NCBI RefSeq assembly: GCF_000374185.1
Contig: NZ_KB910518.1
Span: 2,737,687 to 2,801,686 of the forward strand
Source of the DNA: Paenibacillus sp. HW567
Lineage (GTDB): Bacteria; Bacillota; Bacilli; Paenibacillales; Paenibacillaceae
Length of the DNA: 64,000 nucleotides
Direction of reading: 5' to 3'
The stretch's first letter is position 1. Every line of letters starts with the position of its first letter. The notes below the pieces were generated by a model that saw only the letters and a list, made by a program, of their open reading frames with translations, was not told the DNA's origin and ran no database searches. Both the position numbers and the translations under genes were made by a program. Positions 9,556-17,491 of the stretch are shown piece after piece.

Positions 9556-11064
9556 TCACCTCTCTACTATAGTAATGGTATAAGGACTCATTTCCAGGCC
9601 GGGCCAGATGACGCCTTCGCTGCCGCCAGCCTGTATCGTTGTCCACAGCAGCTTCCCGCGCAGCACCTCAAGCTCCGGCCTTGCAGCCAGCAGGCACTGG
9701 ATTAATTTCTGGCATTCGTCCGCCGCTCCGCTCTGACTGTCCGCTCCCTGATTCAATACCGTAATCTCCGTGTGGAAAAATTGCACCCACAAATCAACAG
9801 CATCCGGCGTATGTGACCACATCCGCTGCTCCTCTTCTGTAAATGCTTCCGCTGAAAATGTAAATTTCCCATGCGCGGCCAGTCCCGTGAACACCGGGAG
9901 CCACAGCTCCGTAACCCGCGGCCAGGGAATCGACTTGGGGGTATAGGGAATGCTCTCCTCTTCTCCGGCTTCGTCCGGCTCGTCGATAACATCTTCAGGC
10001 AGAAAGCCGACATCCTGCTCTTCCCACGCCCAAGCGAGCGGATAGATGAAGTCCTGGCTGGGCGTGAACAGTCCGCTGACCAGCAGCTCAAGGCTGTCCG
10101 CCTCCGGCAGACCTTCGGTCTTGACCCATTCCTCCCAGACGTTGGTGCGGAAATTGAAGCCAGCCGCTCCCCAGAACAGCTCCGGGAAGTTCAGCCGCAG
10201 ATTCGTCTCCGCCTCAAAGATGCTCAGCACCACCTCAGCCAGCTCATCATGCACCCGCCTGGACAGCTCCACCCGCTCCGAAAGCTGACGCAGCTCATTG
10301 AAGTCGATGATATCCTTCTCATCATTGGCCAGCCGGGCCAGCGAGCGGTGGATATTATCGAAGTGCTTGCGCTCCTCATCGAACTGCTGATGAATATCCT
10401 CCAGCCGCTGATGCCGCAGCACGCCGTATTCGCTGAACATATGCTTCGGATTGCGGCGCAGCGCATTGCGGTATTCCTGCTGCTGCTGAGTCATCTTCCG
10501 CACCCGCGAGATCAGCTCGCCCACATCCTGCAGCGCGCGTGTGACCCGCCCGTGCTTGATGTGCATCTGGATTTCCAGCAGCTTAATGCTGATCTGAAAT
10601 TCTTCAATAATTTCATGGCTCATGAAGATCAGCTCCATGGCATACTCCGAGAGCCGGTAGACTGTTCTGCCGCTCTCTTCCCAGCTTGTGCGCGTGGCAT
10701 CCTCATCTACAGTGAAATATTTGTATTTCTGCACTTCCATTTGCCGGGAGCTATCATCATAATAGTAGGCTTCGAAATCCCCGCCGCTCCCGCTCCACAG
10801 TAGTCCGTCTACCAGCCGTTCCACAGACTCGGCAGTGCCGAGCCTTACAATATTGAACCGTTCCAGTGAACTCCAGGCCAGTTCCACAATATCTTCTCTG
10901 GCTCTCCGCTCGCTCGATTCCAGCTCCAGATAATAGACCTGCAGCAGCACGCTGAGCGCAATCATTTCCTTATAGGGCTGCAGCTCGCCGAGATTCATCC
11001 CCGCCCCCAAGGTCCATAAGGGATTGAGCCGCCGGTTCCGTTCTCCAAAATCACTCCAATTCAT
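9556..11064 (-). CDS. Kleisin-like subunit (MukF/MksF/JetA type)
   Basis: First gene of the trio, 502 residues. A helical N-terminal half with possible winged-helix character (residues 20-140, then VYRLSEYAMELIFMSHEI) is followed by a coiled-coil stretch at about 190-300. An acidic linker (PEDVIDEPDEAGEEES) near residue 365 leads to a C-terminal globular part. Position, size and helix content fit the kleisin of MukBEF/MksBEF/Wadjet complexes. I could not recognise a diagnostic JetA motif, so the assignment leans on context. The ATG has only a weak upstream GAGG at poor spacing, so expression may be low. Confidence 0.65.
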   Translation of the reverse strand: MNWSDFGERNRRLNPLWTLGAGMNLGELQPYKEMIALSVLLQVYYLELESSERRAREDIVELAWSSLERFNIVRLGTAESVERLVDGLLWSGSGGDFEAYYYDDSSRQMEVQKYKYFTVDEDATRTSWEESGRTVYRLSEYAMELIFMSHEIIEEFQISIKLLEIQMHIKHGRVTRALQDVGELISRVRKMTQQQQEYRNALRRNPKHMFSEYGVLRHQRLEDIHQQFDEERKHFDNIHRSLARLANDEKDIIDFNELRQLSERVELSRRVHDELAEVVLSIFEAETNLRLNFPELFWGAAGFNFRTNVWEEWVKTEGLPEADSLELLVSGLFTPSQDFIYPLAWAWEEQDVGFLPEDVIDEPDEAGEEESIPYTPKSIPWPRVTELWLPVFTGLAAHGKFTFSAEAFTEEEQRMWSHTPDAVDLWVQFFHTEITVLNQGADSQSGAADECQKLIQCLLAARPELEVLRGKLLWTTIQAGGSEGVIWPGLEMSPYTITIVER

Positions 11065-11099
11065 GCTTCACGCCAACCTCGCCATCACTTCGTAATTTA

Positions 11100-11170
11100 G
11101 GACTTCCTGGGGAAGCCCTACAACATAACATAAACCCATATCTGCCCCATGGAGGGTGGAATATGGGTTA
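11100..11170 (-). other. Two stem-loops in the leader of the SMC operon
   Basis: Between the candidate promoter and the kleisin gene, two perfect stems can be drawn. One has arms AACCCATAT and ATATGGGTT at 11132-11169. The other has arms GGGCTTCC and GGAAGTCC around a 3-nt loop at 11100-11118. Neither is followed by a T-run on the minus strand, so they are leader structures rather than terminators. Function unknown. Confidence 0.45.
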
Positions 11171-11212
11171 GGAAACTCTTATACAATTCAGCTTTGGGGA
11201 ATATATGTTTCT

Positions 11213-11221
11213 ATTATATCA
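11213..11221 (-). promoter_or_regulatory. Extended -10 promoter candidate for the SMC operon
   Basis: The minus strand reads TGATATAAT, a perfect -10 hexamer with the upstream TG. A -35 box at normal spacing is poor, as expected for an extended -10 promoter. It lies downstream of the acetyltransferase stop and predicts a leader of about 140 nt before the kleisin ATG. Confidence 0.5.
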
Positions 11222-11271
11222 TTTATTTGTTCTTGAAAACTACCTTGTATTCGGAAAAGCGTTCTTCAGTC

Positions 11272-11868
11272 TCATACATACTTCACATTAAGCAAGTAGT
11301 GCAAATTGGCTTTGACCGCAGGCCATTCGTCGTCGATGATGCTGTACAGCACGTTATCCAGGACTGTACCGTCAGATGTAATTCTGTGCTTGCGCAGCAT
11401 ACCTTCCCGGACAGCGCCTATCCGCTCAATCGCTCTTTGCGATCTCAGATTACCTCCCACAATCGTGAAATCAATCCGAATGAGTCCAAGCTCTTCAAAG
11501 CAATAATGCAGCAAAAGTGACTTCGATTCCGTGTTGGCCGAAGTTCTCCAGAAATCCGGTGATATCCAAGTGCAGCCAATCTCCGCATTGCGGTGGGTCC
11601 GGTCCAGATTCTTGATCCGCGAGGTACCGATTACTTTACCCGAAGACCGCTCGACCATGACAAAAGGAATTTCCGAACCTTTCTCTTTATTGGCTAGTGC
11701 AGTTTCGATTAACTCATTCACTTGTTCGACTGTAGATATTTTGCGCCAGGTACATTCCCAGATTTGCGGATTTTGGAGCAGCTCCACCAGCTCTGGCCTA
11801 TGGATGTCTTCCATGGGAACAAGACGGATAAAGCTGCCCTTCAACTCTTGTATAGTTTGCTGCTGCAC
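11272..11868 (-). CDS. GNAT N-acetyltransferase, RimJ/RimL type
   Basis: About 198 residues with the acetyltransferase fold: FIRLVPMEDIHRPEL at the start, IGCTWISPDFW in the beta4 region, NTESKSLLLHYCFEELGLIRIDF, and NLRSQRAIERIGAVREG, the typical RimJ/RimL end. Such enzymes acetylate N-terminal or other amines using acetyl-CoA; the target is unknown. An ATG at 11907 is possible, but it lies inside the stem of the thrS terminator and has no ribosome binding site. A GTG at 11866-11868 follows AAAGGAGG at good spacing and is preferred here. Confidence 0.8.
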   Translation of the reverse strand: MQQQTIQELKGSFIRLVPMEDIHRPELVELLQNPQIWECTWRKISTVEQVNELIETALANKEKGSEIPFVMVERSSGKVIGTSRIKNLDRTHRNAEIGCTWISPDFWRTSANTESKSLLLHYCFEELGLIRIDFTIVGGNLRSQRAIERIGAVREGMLRKHRITSDGTVLDNVLYSIIDDEWPAVKANLHYLLNVKYV

Positions 11869-11896
11869 TTGCTTCTTGCCTCCTTTATAAAATAAA

Positions 11897-11930
11897 GACT
11901 GCTTCATTAACTATATAATGAAACAGTCTA
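11897..11930 (-). terminator. thrS transcription terminator
   Basis: On the minus strand AGACTGTTTCATTA and TAATGAAGCAGTCT form a long stem with one mismatch and an AT-rich loop, followed by TTATTTTAT. It lies 25 nt beyond the thrS stop codon and just upstream of the acetyltransferase gene. Confidence 0.75.
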
Positions 11931-11954
11931 TTTGTAACTTAAATCTCTCAATCT

Positions 11955-13868
11955 TTAGCTTCTGGCCGCAAGCTCACGGCGAATCTGCTTCAGGAGCATT
12001 TCCACAGGCATCGAGCCCAGATCACCTTCGGTCCGCTTTCTCACCGAAACAGTGGATGAGTTGTGTTCATTTTCACCAAGCACAAGCATATAAGGCACTT
12101 TCTCCAATTGTGCTTCGCGGATTTTATAACCCAGCTTCTCCTCCCGGAGATCAATCTCGGCGCGGATTCCGGCCTCCTGAAGCAACTGTTTGACCTGAAA
12201 GGCATAATCGGCGTAAATCCCGGACACAGGCAGCAGCTTCGCCTGCACCGGAGACAGCCACAGCGGAAAAGCGCCGCTGTAATGCTCTGTAACAATCCCC
12301 ATGAACCGGTCGATTGAACCATATACAGCACGGTGAATGACCACCGGACGGTGCTTCTGGCCGTCTTCGCCGATATAAGTCAGATCGAACTTCTCCGGCA
12401 TTTGAAAATCCAGTTGAATCGTCCCGCACTGCCAGCTTCTTTTCAGCGCATCCTGAATGTGAAAGTCAATCTTCGGCCCGTAAAAAGCGCCGTCTCCCGG
12501 GTTCAGCCGGTAAGGGATGGCGCTGTTCTCCAACACCTTTTGCAGCGACTGCTCCGCCTGATCCCATAGCCCATCGGACCCCATATAATCCTCGGGACGT
12601 GTGGACAGCTCGACCTTATACTCGAAGCCAAACACCTTGTAGATGTGGTCGATCAGCTCCAGCACGCGGCCGATTTCACTCTCGATTTGCTCTGGAAGCA
12701 CGAACAGATGGGCATCATCCTGGCAAAATGTGCGCACCCGCATCATTCCGTTCAGCGCACCCGAGAATTCATGGCGGTGCACCTGCCCGAACTCGGCGAG
12801 GCGGATCGGCAGCTCCCGGTAGGAGCGCAGGCTGTTCTTGAAGATCAGCATGTGCCCCGGACAATTCATCGGCTTGAGTGCATATTTCGTTTCGTCCACC
12901 TGAGTAAAATACATGTTGTCCTTGTAGTGGTCCCAGTGCCCTGACTGCTCCCACATCCGGTTGTTCATCATTAGCGGTGTGCGGACTTCTTCATAATCGT
13001 GCGTGTGCAGCAGTCCACGTGAGAAATTCTCCAGCTCTGTGCGAAGAACCATGCCCTTCGGCAAATAAAATGGCATTCCCGGCGCTTCCTCCGAGAACAT
13101 GAACAATCCGAGCTCCTTGCCCAGCTTCCGGTGGTCGCGTTTTTTCGCTTCTTCCAGCAGGTGCAGATGCTCTTCCAATTGTGCCTTCTTCAGAAAAGCA
13201 GTTCCGTAAATGCGCTGCAGCATTTGGTTATTGGAATCACCGCGCCAGTATGCACCCGCCACACTCAGCAGCTTGAAGGCCTTGATCCCTCCAGTCGCTG
13301 CCAAATGCGGACCCCGGCACAGATCTGTGAACTCGCCTTGCTCATACAGGCTGATGACTTCTTCCTCCGGCAGGTCATGGATCAGCTCCAGCTTCAGGGG
13401 TTCATCCCGTGCTTCAAAAAGCGCAAGCGCCTCGCTGCGGCTGACCACCCGCCGGACAATCGGCAGATTGGCTCCCACAATCTTGTTCATCTCCTGCTCG
13501 ATAGCGGCAAGCTCCTCAGCAGACAGCGGCTTCTCAATATCAATATCATAATAAAAGCCGTCTTCGATTACCGGACCAATACCCAGCTTGACCTTGCGGT
13601 CTCCGTATATACGTTTGATGGCCTGAGCCATTACATGTGCAGTGCTGTGTCTAAGGATGGACAATCCCTCTGGACTACCCTCCAAGACGATTTCAACGAG
13701 GCTGTCCTGCTCAATCGGCTGGTGTAAGTCAACGAGCTTACCGTCGATTTTACCGGCTACAGCCTGCTTCTTCAGACTTATGCTGATAGATTCCGCAACT
13801 TCGGCAATTGTGGTGCCGCGTGCATACCTCCTGATTGTTCCATCCGGCAGTGCTGCTTTGATCTCCAT
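11955..13868 (-). CDS. thrS: Threonine--tRNA ligase
   Basis: About 637 residues. It has an N-terminal TGS domain (1-60, LPDGTIRRYARGTT); an editing domain with HSTAHVMAQAIKR and a later TDLCRGPHL; and a class II catalytic core with motif 2 near RVRTFCQDDAHLF and motif 3 near PVVIHRAVYGSIDRF; the C-terminal anticodon-binding domain ends at ARS. Zinc-ligand candidates include the Cys of MNCPGH. It charges tRNA-Thr in the cytoplasm. An upstream TTG at 13881 is possible, but GGAGG lies after it and points to the ATG at 13866-13868. A T-box leader precedes the gene. Confidence 0.97.
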   Translation of the reverse strand: MEIKAALPDGTIRRYARGTTIAEVAESISISLKKQAVAGKIDGKLVDLHQPIEQDSLVEIVLEGSPEGLSILRHSTAHVMAQAIKRIYGDRKVKLGIGPVIEDGFYYDIDIEKPLSAEELAAIEQEMNKIVGANLPIVRRVVSRSEALALFEARDEPLKLELIHDLPEEEVISLYEQGEFTDLCRGPHLAATGGIKAFKLLSVAGAYWRGDSNNQMLQRIYGTAFLKKAQLEEHLHLLEEAKKRDHRKLGKELGLFMFSEEAPGMPFYLPKGMVLRTELENFSRGLLHTHDYEEVRTPLMMNNRMWEQSGHWDHYKDNMYFTQVDETKYALKPMNCPGHMLIFKNSLRSYRELPIRLAEFGQVHRHEFSGALNGMMRVRTFCQDDAHLFVLPEQIESEIGRVLELIDHIYKVFGFEYKVELSTRPEDYMGSDGLWDQAEQSLQKVLENSAIPYRLNPGDGAFYGPKIDFHIQDALKRSWQCGTIQLDFQMPEKFDLTYIGEDGQKHRPVVIHRAVYGSIDRFMGIVTEHYSGAFPLWLSPVQAKLLPVSGIYADYAFQVKQLLQEAGIRAEIDLREEKLGYKIREAQLEKVPYMLVLGENEHNSSTVSVRKRTEGDLGSMPVEMLLKQIRRELAARS

Positions 13869-13911
13869 GATTGTGGCCTCCAATTCTTAGGGTTTGTTTG
13901 AATGTTGAACG

Positions 13912-14226
13912 CAAAAAAACGCATCTCTCCCGGAAAGGGACGAGTGCGTTCTGCTCGTGGTTCCACCCTAATTTGATCTGCCATCATCTCGCCCCCGGCT
14001 GTTCGGGCGGAAGACAACATACAGCATCCTCATTGGTATCCGTTATCGGGGATAAGACGGTGGCATTTACAGCCGCCCTAACAGCAGGGAGGGTTCAGCG
14101 CCACGGCTGCAAAGGGGTAACATCCTGCCGGTCTCTGTAAGAAGCTCTCACCTTTCACTTCTGTCTCTGGCCAGTCCGTGTAGGATATCATGTCTTTGGT
14201 CATCGCCTTGAATATGGTGTTGCTGG
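13912..14226 (-). promoter_or_regulatory. T-box riboswitch (thrS leader)
   Basis: The minus strand has the conserved T-box AGGGTGGAACCACG (plus 13956-13969), which pairs with the uncharged tRNA acceptor end. It is followed by a strong terminator with arms AACGCACTC.TCCC and GGGAGAGATGCGTT and a T7 tail (13913-13950). Upstream lies a stem I-like region with GCGATGACCAAAGACATG and an AGAGA-type segment. A candidate threonine specifier ACC is at plus 14059-14061; this codon assignment is tentative. Low charging of tRNA-Thr should favour the antiterminator and raise thrS expression. Confidence 0.92.
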
Positions 14227-14230
14227 TTAC

Positions 14231-14260
14231 ATAATACTGAACCCCTTGAACAAATGTCAA
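14231..14260 (-). promoter_or_regulatory. thrS promoter
   Basis: A perfect TTGACA -35 box (plus 14255-14260) and TATTAT -10 (plus 14231-14236) are separated by 18 bp on the minus strand. The start of transcription would fall just before the T-box leader. Confidence 0.75.
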
Positions 14261-14349
14261 CCGCTCAGACAAAATAAGTTCATCCTCCCGTTTGGAAGAT
14301 ATTTACGGAAAAATGCGCAATTTCAGCACTTAAGAGGTGTCAATATTAT

Positions 14350-15006
14350 TTACGTCAAACGATATATTATCTCGCCTATCTCTGCCACGTTGTATGCAAT
14401 ATCATCTGCACCGGCACTTCGCAGCTCTTCCTCCGAGCCATACCCGATCATGACTCCGATAGACGGCAGACCACAGGCTTTGGCGCCGATAATATCATGC
14501 TCGCGGTCCCCGATCATCAGCGCTTCATTTGCAGGAATATGATTCTCGTCCAGCACGTGTTGAATCACCTCTTGCTTCCTGGAGCGGGTCCCATCCAGAT
14601 TGCTCCCGCCTACATACTTGAAGAAGCCGTCCAAGCCATAGTGCCGGAGGATATCTTCGGCAAAAACCGTCGGTTTCGAAGTAGCCACGTACAGGTCCAG
14701 GCCCCTGCCCCGCAGCTCCTCCAGTAATTGCGGAATGCCGGGAATCACCGCATTCTCGTATTTCCCGAGTGTCGCGTAACGTTCACGGTAGAATTCAACC
14801 GCCTTTTGTGCATTTTCAGCGGTAAAGCCTTGGATTTCCACGAATGAATCGTATAATGGCGGACCGATGTAAGATAGAAGCTCGTCCAGATGCTCCACGG
14901 CAATATTGAACTTGCCCAGCGCGTACTCTACGCTTTTGGTAATCCCTTCCTTGGGGTCCGTTAAGGTGCCGTCCAAATCAAACAAAATGCTCTGCAATCT
15001 TCCCAT
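14350..15006 (-). CDS. HAD-family phosphatase (phosphoglycolate phosphatase-like, Gph/PpaX type)
   Basis: HAD motif I is FDLDGTLTD (nucleophile and acid/base Asp), motif II lies in YVATSK, and motif IV is MIGDREHDIIGAK; a helical cap sits between I and II. The ORF extends to 15096, but those 30 residues look unrelated to the family. The ATG at 15004-15006 gives 218 residues, the usual length, with GGAGGG about 15 nt upstream; the start is therefore uncertain. It acts in the cytoplasm on a small phosphomonoester, possibly 2-phosphoglycolate or pyrophosphate. Confidence 0.85.
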   Translation of the reverse strand: MGRLQSILFDLDGTLTDPKEGITKSVEYALGKFNIAVEHLDELLSYIGPPLYDSFVEIQGFTAENAQKAVEFYRERYATLGKYENAVIPGIPQLLEELRGRGLDLYVATSKPTVFAEDILRHYGLDGFFKYVGGSNLDGTRSRKQEVIQHVLDENHIPANEALMIGDREHDIIGAKACGLPSIGVMIGYGSEEELRSAGADDIAYNVAEIGEIIYRLT

Positions 15007-15149
15007 ATCCTTCGGCTTGCTCCCTCCAAAATCAATTGTGTCTGCTTCATCTGCAGTTTTTTCAATCATACCTGTGAAACTACTTACTTTCCACATACTT
15101 TTTTCATAACATCACTCTGTACGTTATATAATCTATTGGAGGAACTAAC

Positions 15150-15280
15150 ATGAACATGACGCAATATTGTCACTGCTGGCGGATAATCAGCCGTGGAACC
15201 TGATTTTTTTTATGGCGATTCCCGTTATATTCGCAGAGACCATTACGGTCCCCGAGTTTGTTATTCTGTCAAAAATATGA
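15150..15280 (+). pseudogene. Frameshifted N-terminal remnant of a small membrane protein
   Basis: A strong GGAGG is followed by ATG at 15150, but that frame stops after 17 codons. From 15167 another frame reads LSLLADNQPWNLIFFMAIPV and continues as a hydrophobic helix to a stop at 15278-15280. Adding one A in the AA of GCAATATTG (about 15162) would join the two frames. The first 40 residues then look like the start of a multi-helix inner-membrane protein; the family is uncertain (possibly DUF6803-like, from memory). The rest of the gene is absent and is replaced by repeat-like sequence. Confidence 0.55.
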
Positions 15281-15650
15281 ACTCCTTGAGGGTAAAATCA
15301 ACCTCTGTGGGTGAGGTCATCCCCTCAGCGGTTGGTGAACAGGAGCCACAGCAACTGAGTCGGCTCCTTACGGACCCGAGAGCCGTTATGTTCAAGAAAA
15401 CGCTACTTTTTGCGGCTTTACGGACCGAGGGGCGCTTATGGTCTCTCAAAGGAACGTTCAGGAACGGAACATTCGATTATAAGGCCCGTGGTGTCCTTAA
15501 CTAACCAAAGTCTTGACTCTCATCCGAAATAAGTGCACCACAGTCCGTAACACCGAGTCAAACACCCAATTTAAGAACAAACCCCGTCTGAGAATGGGTG
15601 CACCTGAGGGAGGATCAACACAATATTAGACTTATCGTTCTGCAAAAAGA
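15281..15650. repeat. Repeat-like non-coding gap
   Basis: No convincing gene fills this 370-nt stretch. Two related blocks, TTACGGACCCGAGAGCCGTT near 15370 and TTACGGACCGAGGGGCGCTT near 15415, lie about 46 bp apart, and a degenerate inverted piece (AGTCCGTAACACCGAG) lies near 15543. These look like decayed copies of a short intergenic repeat. A plus-strand ORF through 15504 has no family resemblance and probably only reflects the repeats. Confidence 0.4.
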
Positions 15651-15653
15651 AAA

Positions 15654-15690
15654 GCCTTATTTCTCCAGAAAACTAGAGATAAGGCTTTAA
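15654..15690 (-). terminator. msrA terminator
   Basis: On the minus strand AAAGCCTTATCTCTAG pairs with CTGGAGAAATAAGGCTTT, followed by TCTTTTTGC. It lies about 20 nt beyond the msrA stop codon. Confidence 0.8.
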
Positions 15691-15706
15691 GAATTGGGAT
15701 TCTTTC

Positions 15707-16219
15707 CTACCAATGCTTCGCAATGAAGGTGTCGCGGCCGGATTGCTCGCGGTCCTCTTTATAGTGCTTTGGATTCTTTTTGTGATAGTCCTGATGGTAT
15801 TCTTCAGCCCGGTAAAAGACCGGCGCAGGCAGTATTTCTGTTACCACAGGTCCCTCAAATCTGCCGCTGGCTGCAACCTGCTCCCGGGAAGCCAAGGCGG
15901 CCAGGCGCTGCTCCTCAGTATAGTAAAATACCGCAGTCCGGTACTGTGTTCCCCTATCCTGAAACTGCCCGCCGTCATCGGTCGGATCAATCTGCGGCCA
16001 GAACAGCTCCAGCAGCTTCTCATACGGGAATAGCGCCGGATCAAATGTGATCTGCACAACCTCATAGTGTCCTGTCGTTCCGGTCTTGACCTGCTCGTAG
16101 GTCGGATTCTCTACCGATCCTCCTGCGTAACCAGAGACAATCCCGTGAATTCCGGGCAGCTCCTCAAAAGGCGTAACCATACACCAGAAGCAGCCTCCGG
16201 CAAACATTGCCTGTTCCAT
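15707..16219 (-). CDS. msrA: Peptide-methionine (S)-S-oxide reductase
   Basis: This 170-residue protein carries the catalytic GCFWC motif at residues 9-13 and the family patterns SGYAGG, GHYEVVQI and EEYHQDYHKKNP. It reduces methionine S-sulfoxide in damaged proteins in the cytoplasm. No C-terminal resolving Cys region is obvious, so recycling may use a single catalytic Cys. The ATG follows GAGAGAGGATACTGATT. It is monocistronic, with a terminator directly after it; no msrB partner is seen nearby. Confidence 0.96.
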   Translation of the reverse strand: MEQAMFAGGCFWCMVTPFEELPGIHGIVSGYAGGSVENPTYEQVKTGTTGHYEVVQITFDPALFPYEKLLELFWPQIDPTDDGGQFQDRGTQYRTAVFYYTEEQRLAALASREQVAASGRFEGPVVTEILPAPVFYRAEEYHQDYHKKNPKHYKEDREQSGRDTFIAKHW

Positions 16220-16458
16220 AATCAGTATCCTCTCTCTATCTGTAATCGGAATTATTTATACTGAAATCAGTATACAGAAGCCCGTAGAACTGAGCAATAC
16301 AAACTAAAAATTATGAAGTATTATATTCAAAGTTCTACCATGACTGACAGAGTAGTGTGCCGTATTATGCAGAGATAGAGGTGATTTTATGAGCGAGAAC
16401 AGAATCATGGGCTTGGCGTGTGTTTGCGTAAAGGAGACTCCGGGTAATACAAGTTCAT

Positions 16459-17475
16459 CTACTTTGCAGGCTTGGGACTGGCGCTTGCGCTGCTCCGGTA
16501 GATCCCGGCAATCACCTCCAGCGCTTTTATTCCCTCGGTGCCGTCAATCCAGAAATGCCGGTCCTCGCGGATGTGGGTATAGAAGTCATGAATCAACCGC
16601 TGGTGACCTGTGCCCCAATAGGATTTGCCTTCAACTTTGCCGGAGGAAGGTTTACATAACAGCGTTTCATGTCCATCCTGCCAAAGATACAGGCAGTCCC
16701 TGCGCTGAAGCAGCGTACCCTGCTCGAAGACAAGCTCCAGTTCGACAGGGGAATTCACCAGATACGCATTGGTCCCGTAGAATAGGCCGCGCACCTTATT
16801 TTCAAATTGAATACAGGCATGCGCCGTGTCCTCGACCTCGATTACACCATCCAGCACGTCGGTGGTCACACTCCCCTTTACGGATGCTATCTCACCGCCG
16901 AACCACTGCAGCAAATCCAGCGTATGGATCGTCTGGTTGATCAGCACACCGCCGCCTTCCGTTGCCCATTTTCCTCTCCAGGGGCTGTCCCTGTAGTAAG
17001 CTTCGCTTCGTTGCCAGGTCACAACTCCCTTCATGCAGCGCAGCCCGCCAAGTATGCCCGAATCAATCGTCTGCTTAATCCGCACAGAGGTGTCATTATA
17101 GCGGTTCTGAAAAACTACGCCTAGCTGACCTTTGCTGACCGCCGCCGCTTCTGCTATCCGCTTGGCGGATGGAACGTCAACAGCCATCGGTTTCTCCGTC
17201 AGCACCTGTTTACCGGCCCGCAGGAAGTCAATCGCCATCTGGGCGTGCTGGTGATGCGGCGTACAGATATGGACAATGTCAATGTCCGCTCTGCCGAGAA
17301 GCTCTGTGTAGTCATAGACGGCTTCCCCGCCGTATTCCCTGGCAAATTGCTCCGCATGCGCAGGATGGCTGTCGGCAACGGCCACAAGCTTTGCCCCTTC
17401 CATTGACGCAACCGCTTTGGCATGCAAAGGAGCAATCGAACCACAGCCGATGATGGCTGCTCCGAGTGTACTCAT
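16459..17475 (-). CDS. Gfo/Idh/MocA-family NAD(P)-dependent oxidoreductase
   Basis: N-terminal Rossmann fold with IIGCGSIAPLHA (nucleotide-binding glycines), then DIVHICTPHHQHAQM and the family motif VLTEKPMAV holding the catalytic Lys. The C-terminal domain includes GGVLINQTIHTLDLLQWFGG with the conserved His. A GTG at 17484 is possible, but GGAAGG is better spaced from the ATG at 17473-17475. These enzymes oxidise sugars, inositols or sugar derivatives; the substrate is unknown. Last gene of a four-gene minus-strand cluster; its start is 16 nt from the next gene's end. Confidence 0.88.
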   Translation of the reverse strand: MSTLGAAIIGCGSIAPLHAKAVASMEGAKLVAVADSHPAHAEQFAREYGGEAVYDYTELLGRADIDIVHICTPHHQHAQMAIDFLRAGKQVLTEKPMAVDVPSAKRIAEAAAVSKGQLGVVFQNRYNDTSVRIKQTIDSGILGGLRCMKGVVTWQRSEAYYRDSPWRGKWATEGGGVLINQTIHTLDLLQWFGGEIASVKGSVTTDVLDGVIEVEDTAHACIQFENKVRGLFYGTNAYLVNSPVELELVFEQGTLLQRRDCLYLWQDGHETLLCKPSSGKVEGKSYWGTGHQRLIHDFYTHIREDRHFWIDGTEGIKALEVIAGIYRSSASASPKPAK

Positions 17476-17491
17476 CCAGTTCACCTTCCGA

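Noticed and set aside
4306..11064. Alternative reading of the SMC trio as SbcCD or an ordinary SMC-ScpAB
   Set aside because: There is no SbcD-type phosphoesterase. The kleisin is twice the size of ScpA, and the operon layout fits MukBEF/MksBEF/Wadjet better.
15193..15504. Plus-strand 103-codon frame in the HAD-msrA gap
   Set aside because: Composition and content follow the repeat blocks; no ribosome binding site and no recognisable family.
16389..16940. Plus-strand frame with a fair ribosome binding site (GAGGTGATTTT before ATG) running antisense into a Gfo/Idh/MocA gene
   Set aside because: After about 27 codons it is antisense to a well-supported gene and becomes Arg/Pro-rich. It may be a remnant start but cannot be supported as a gene.
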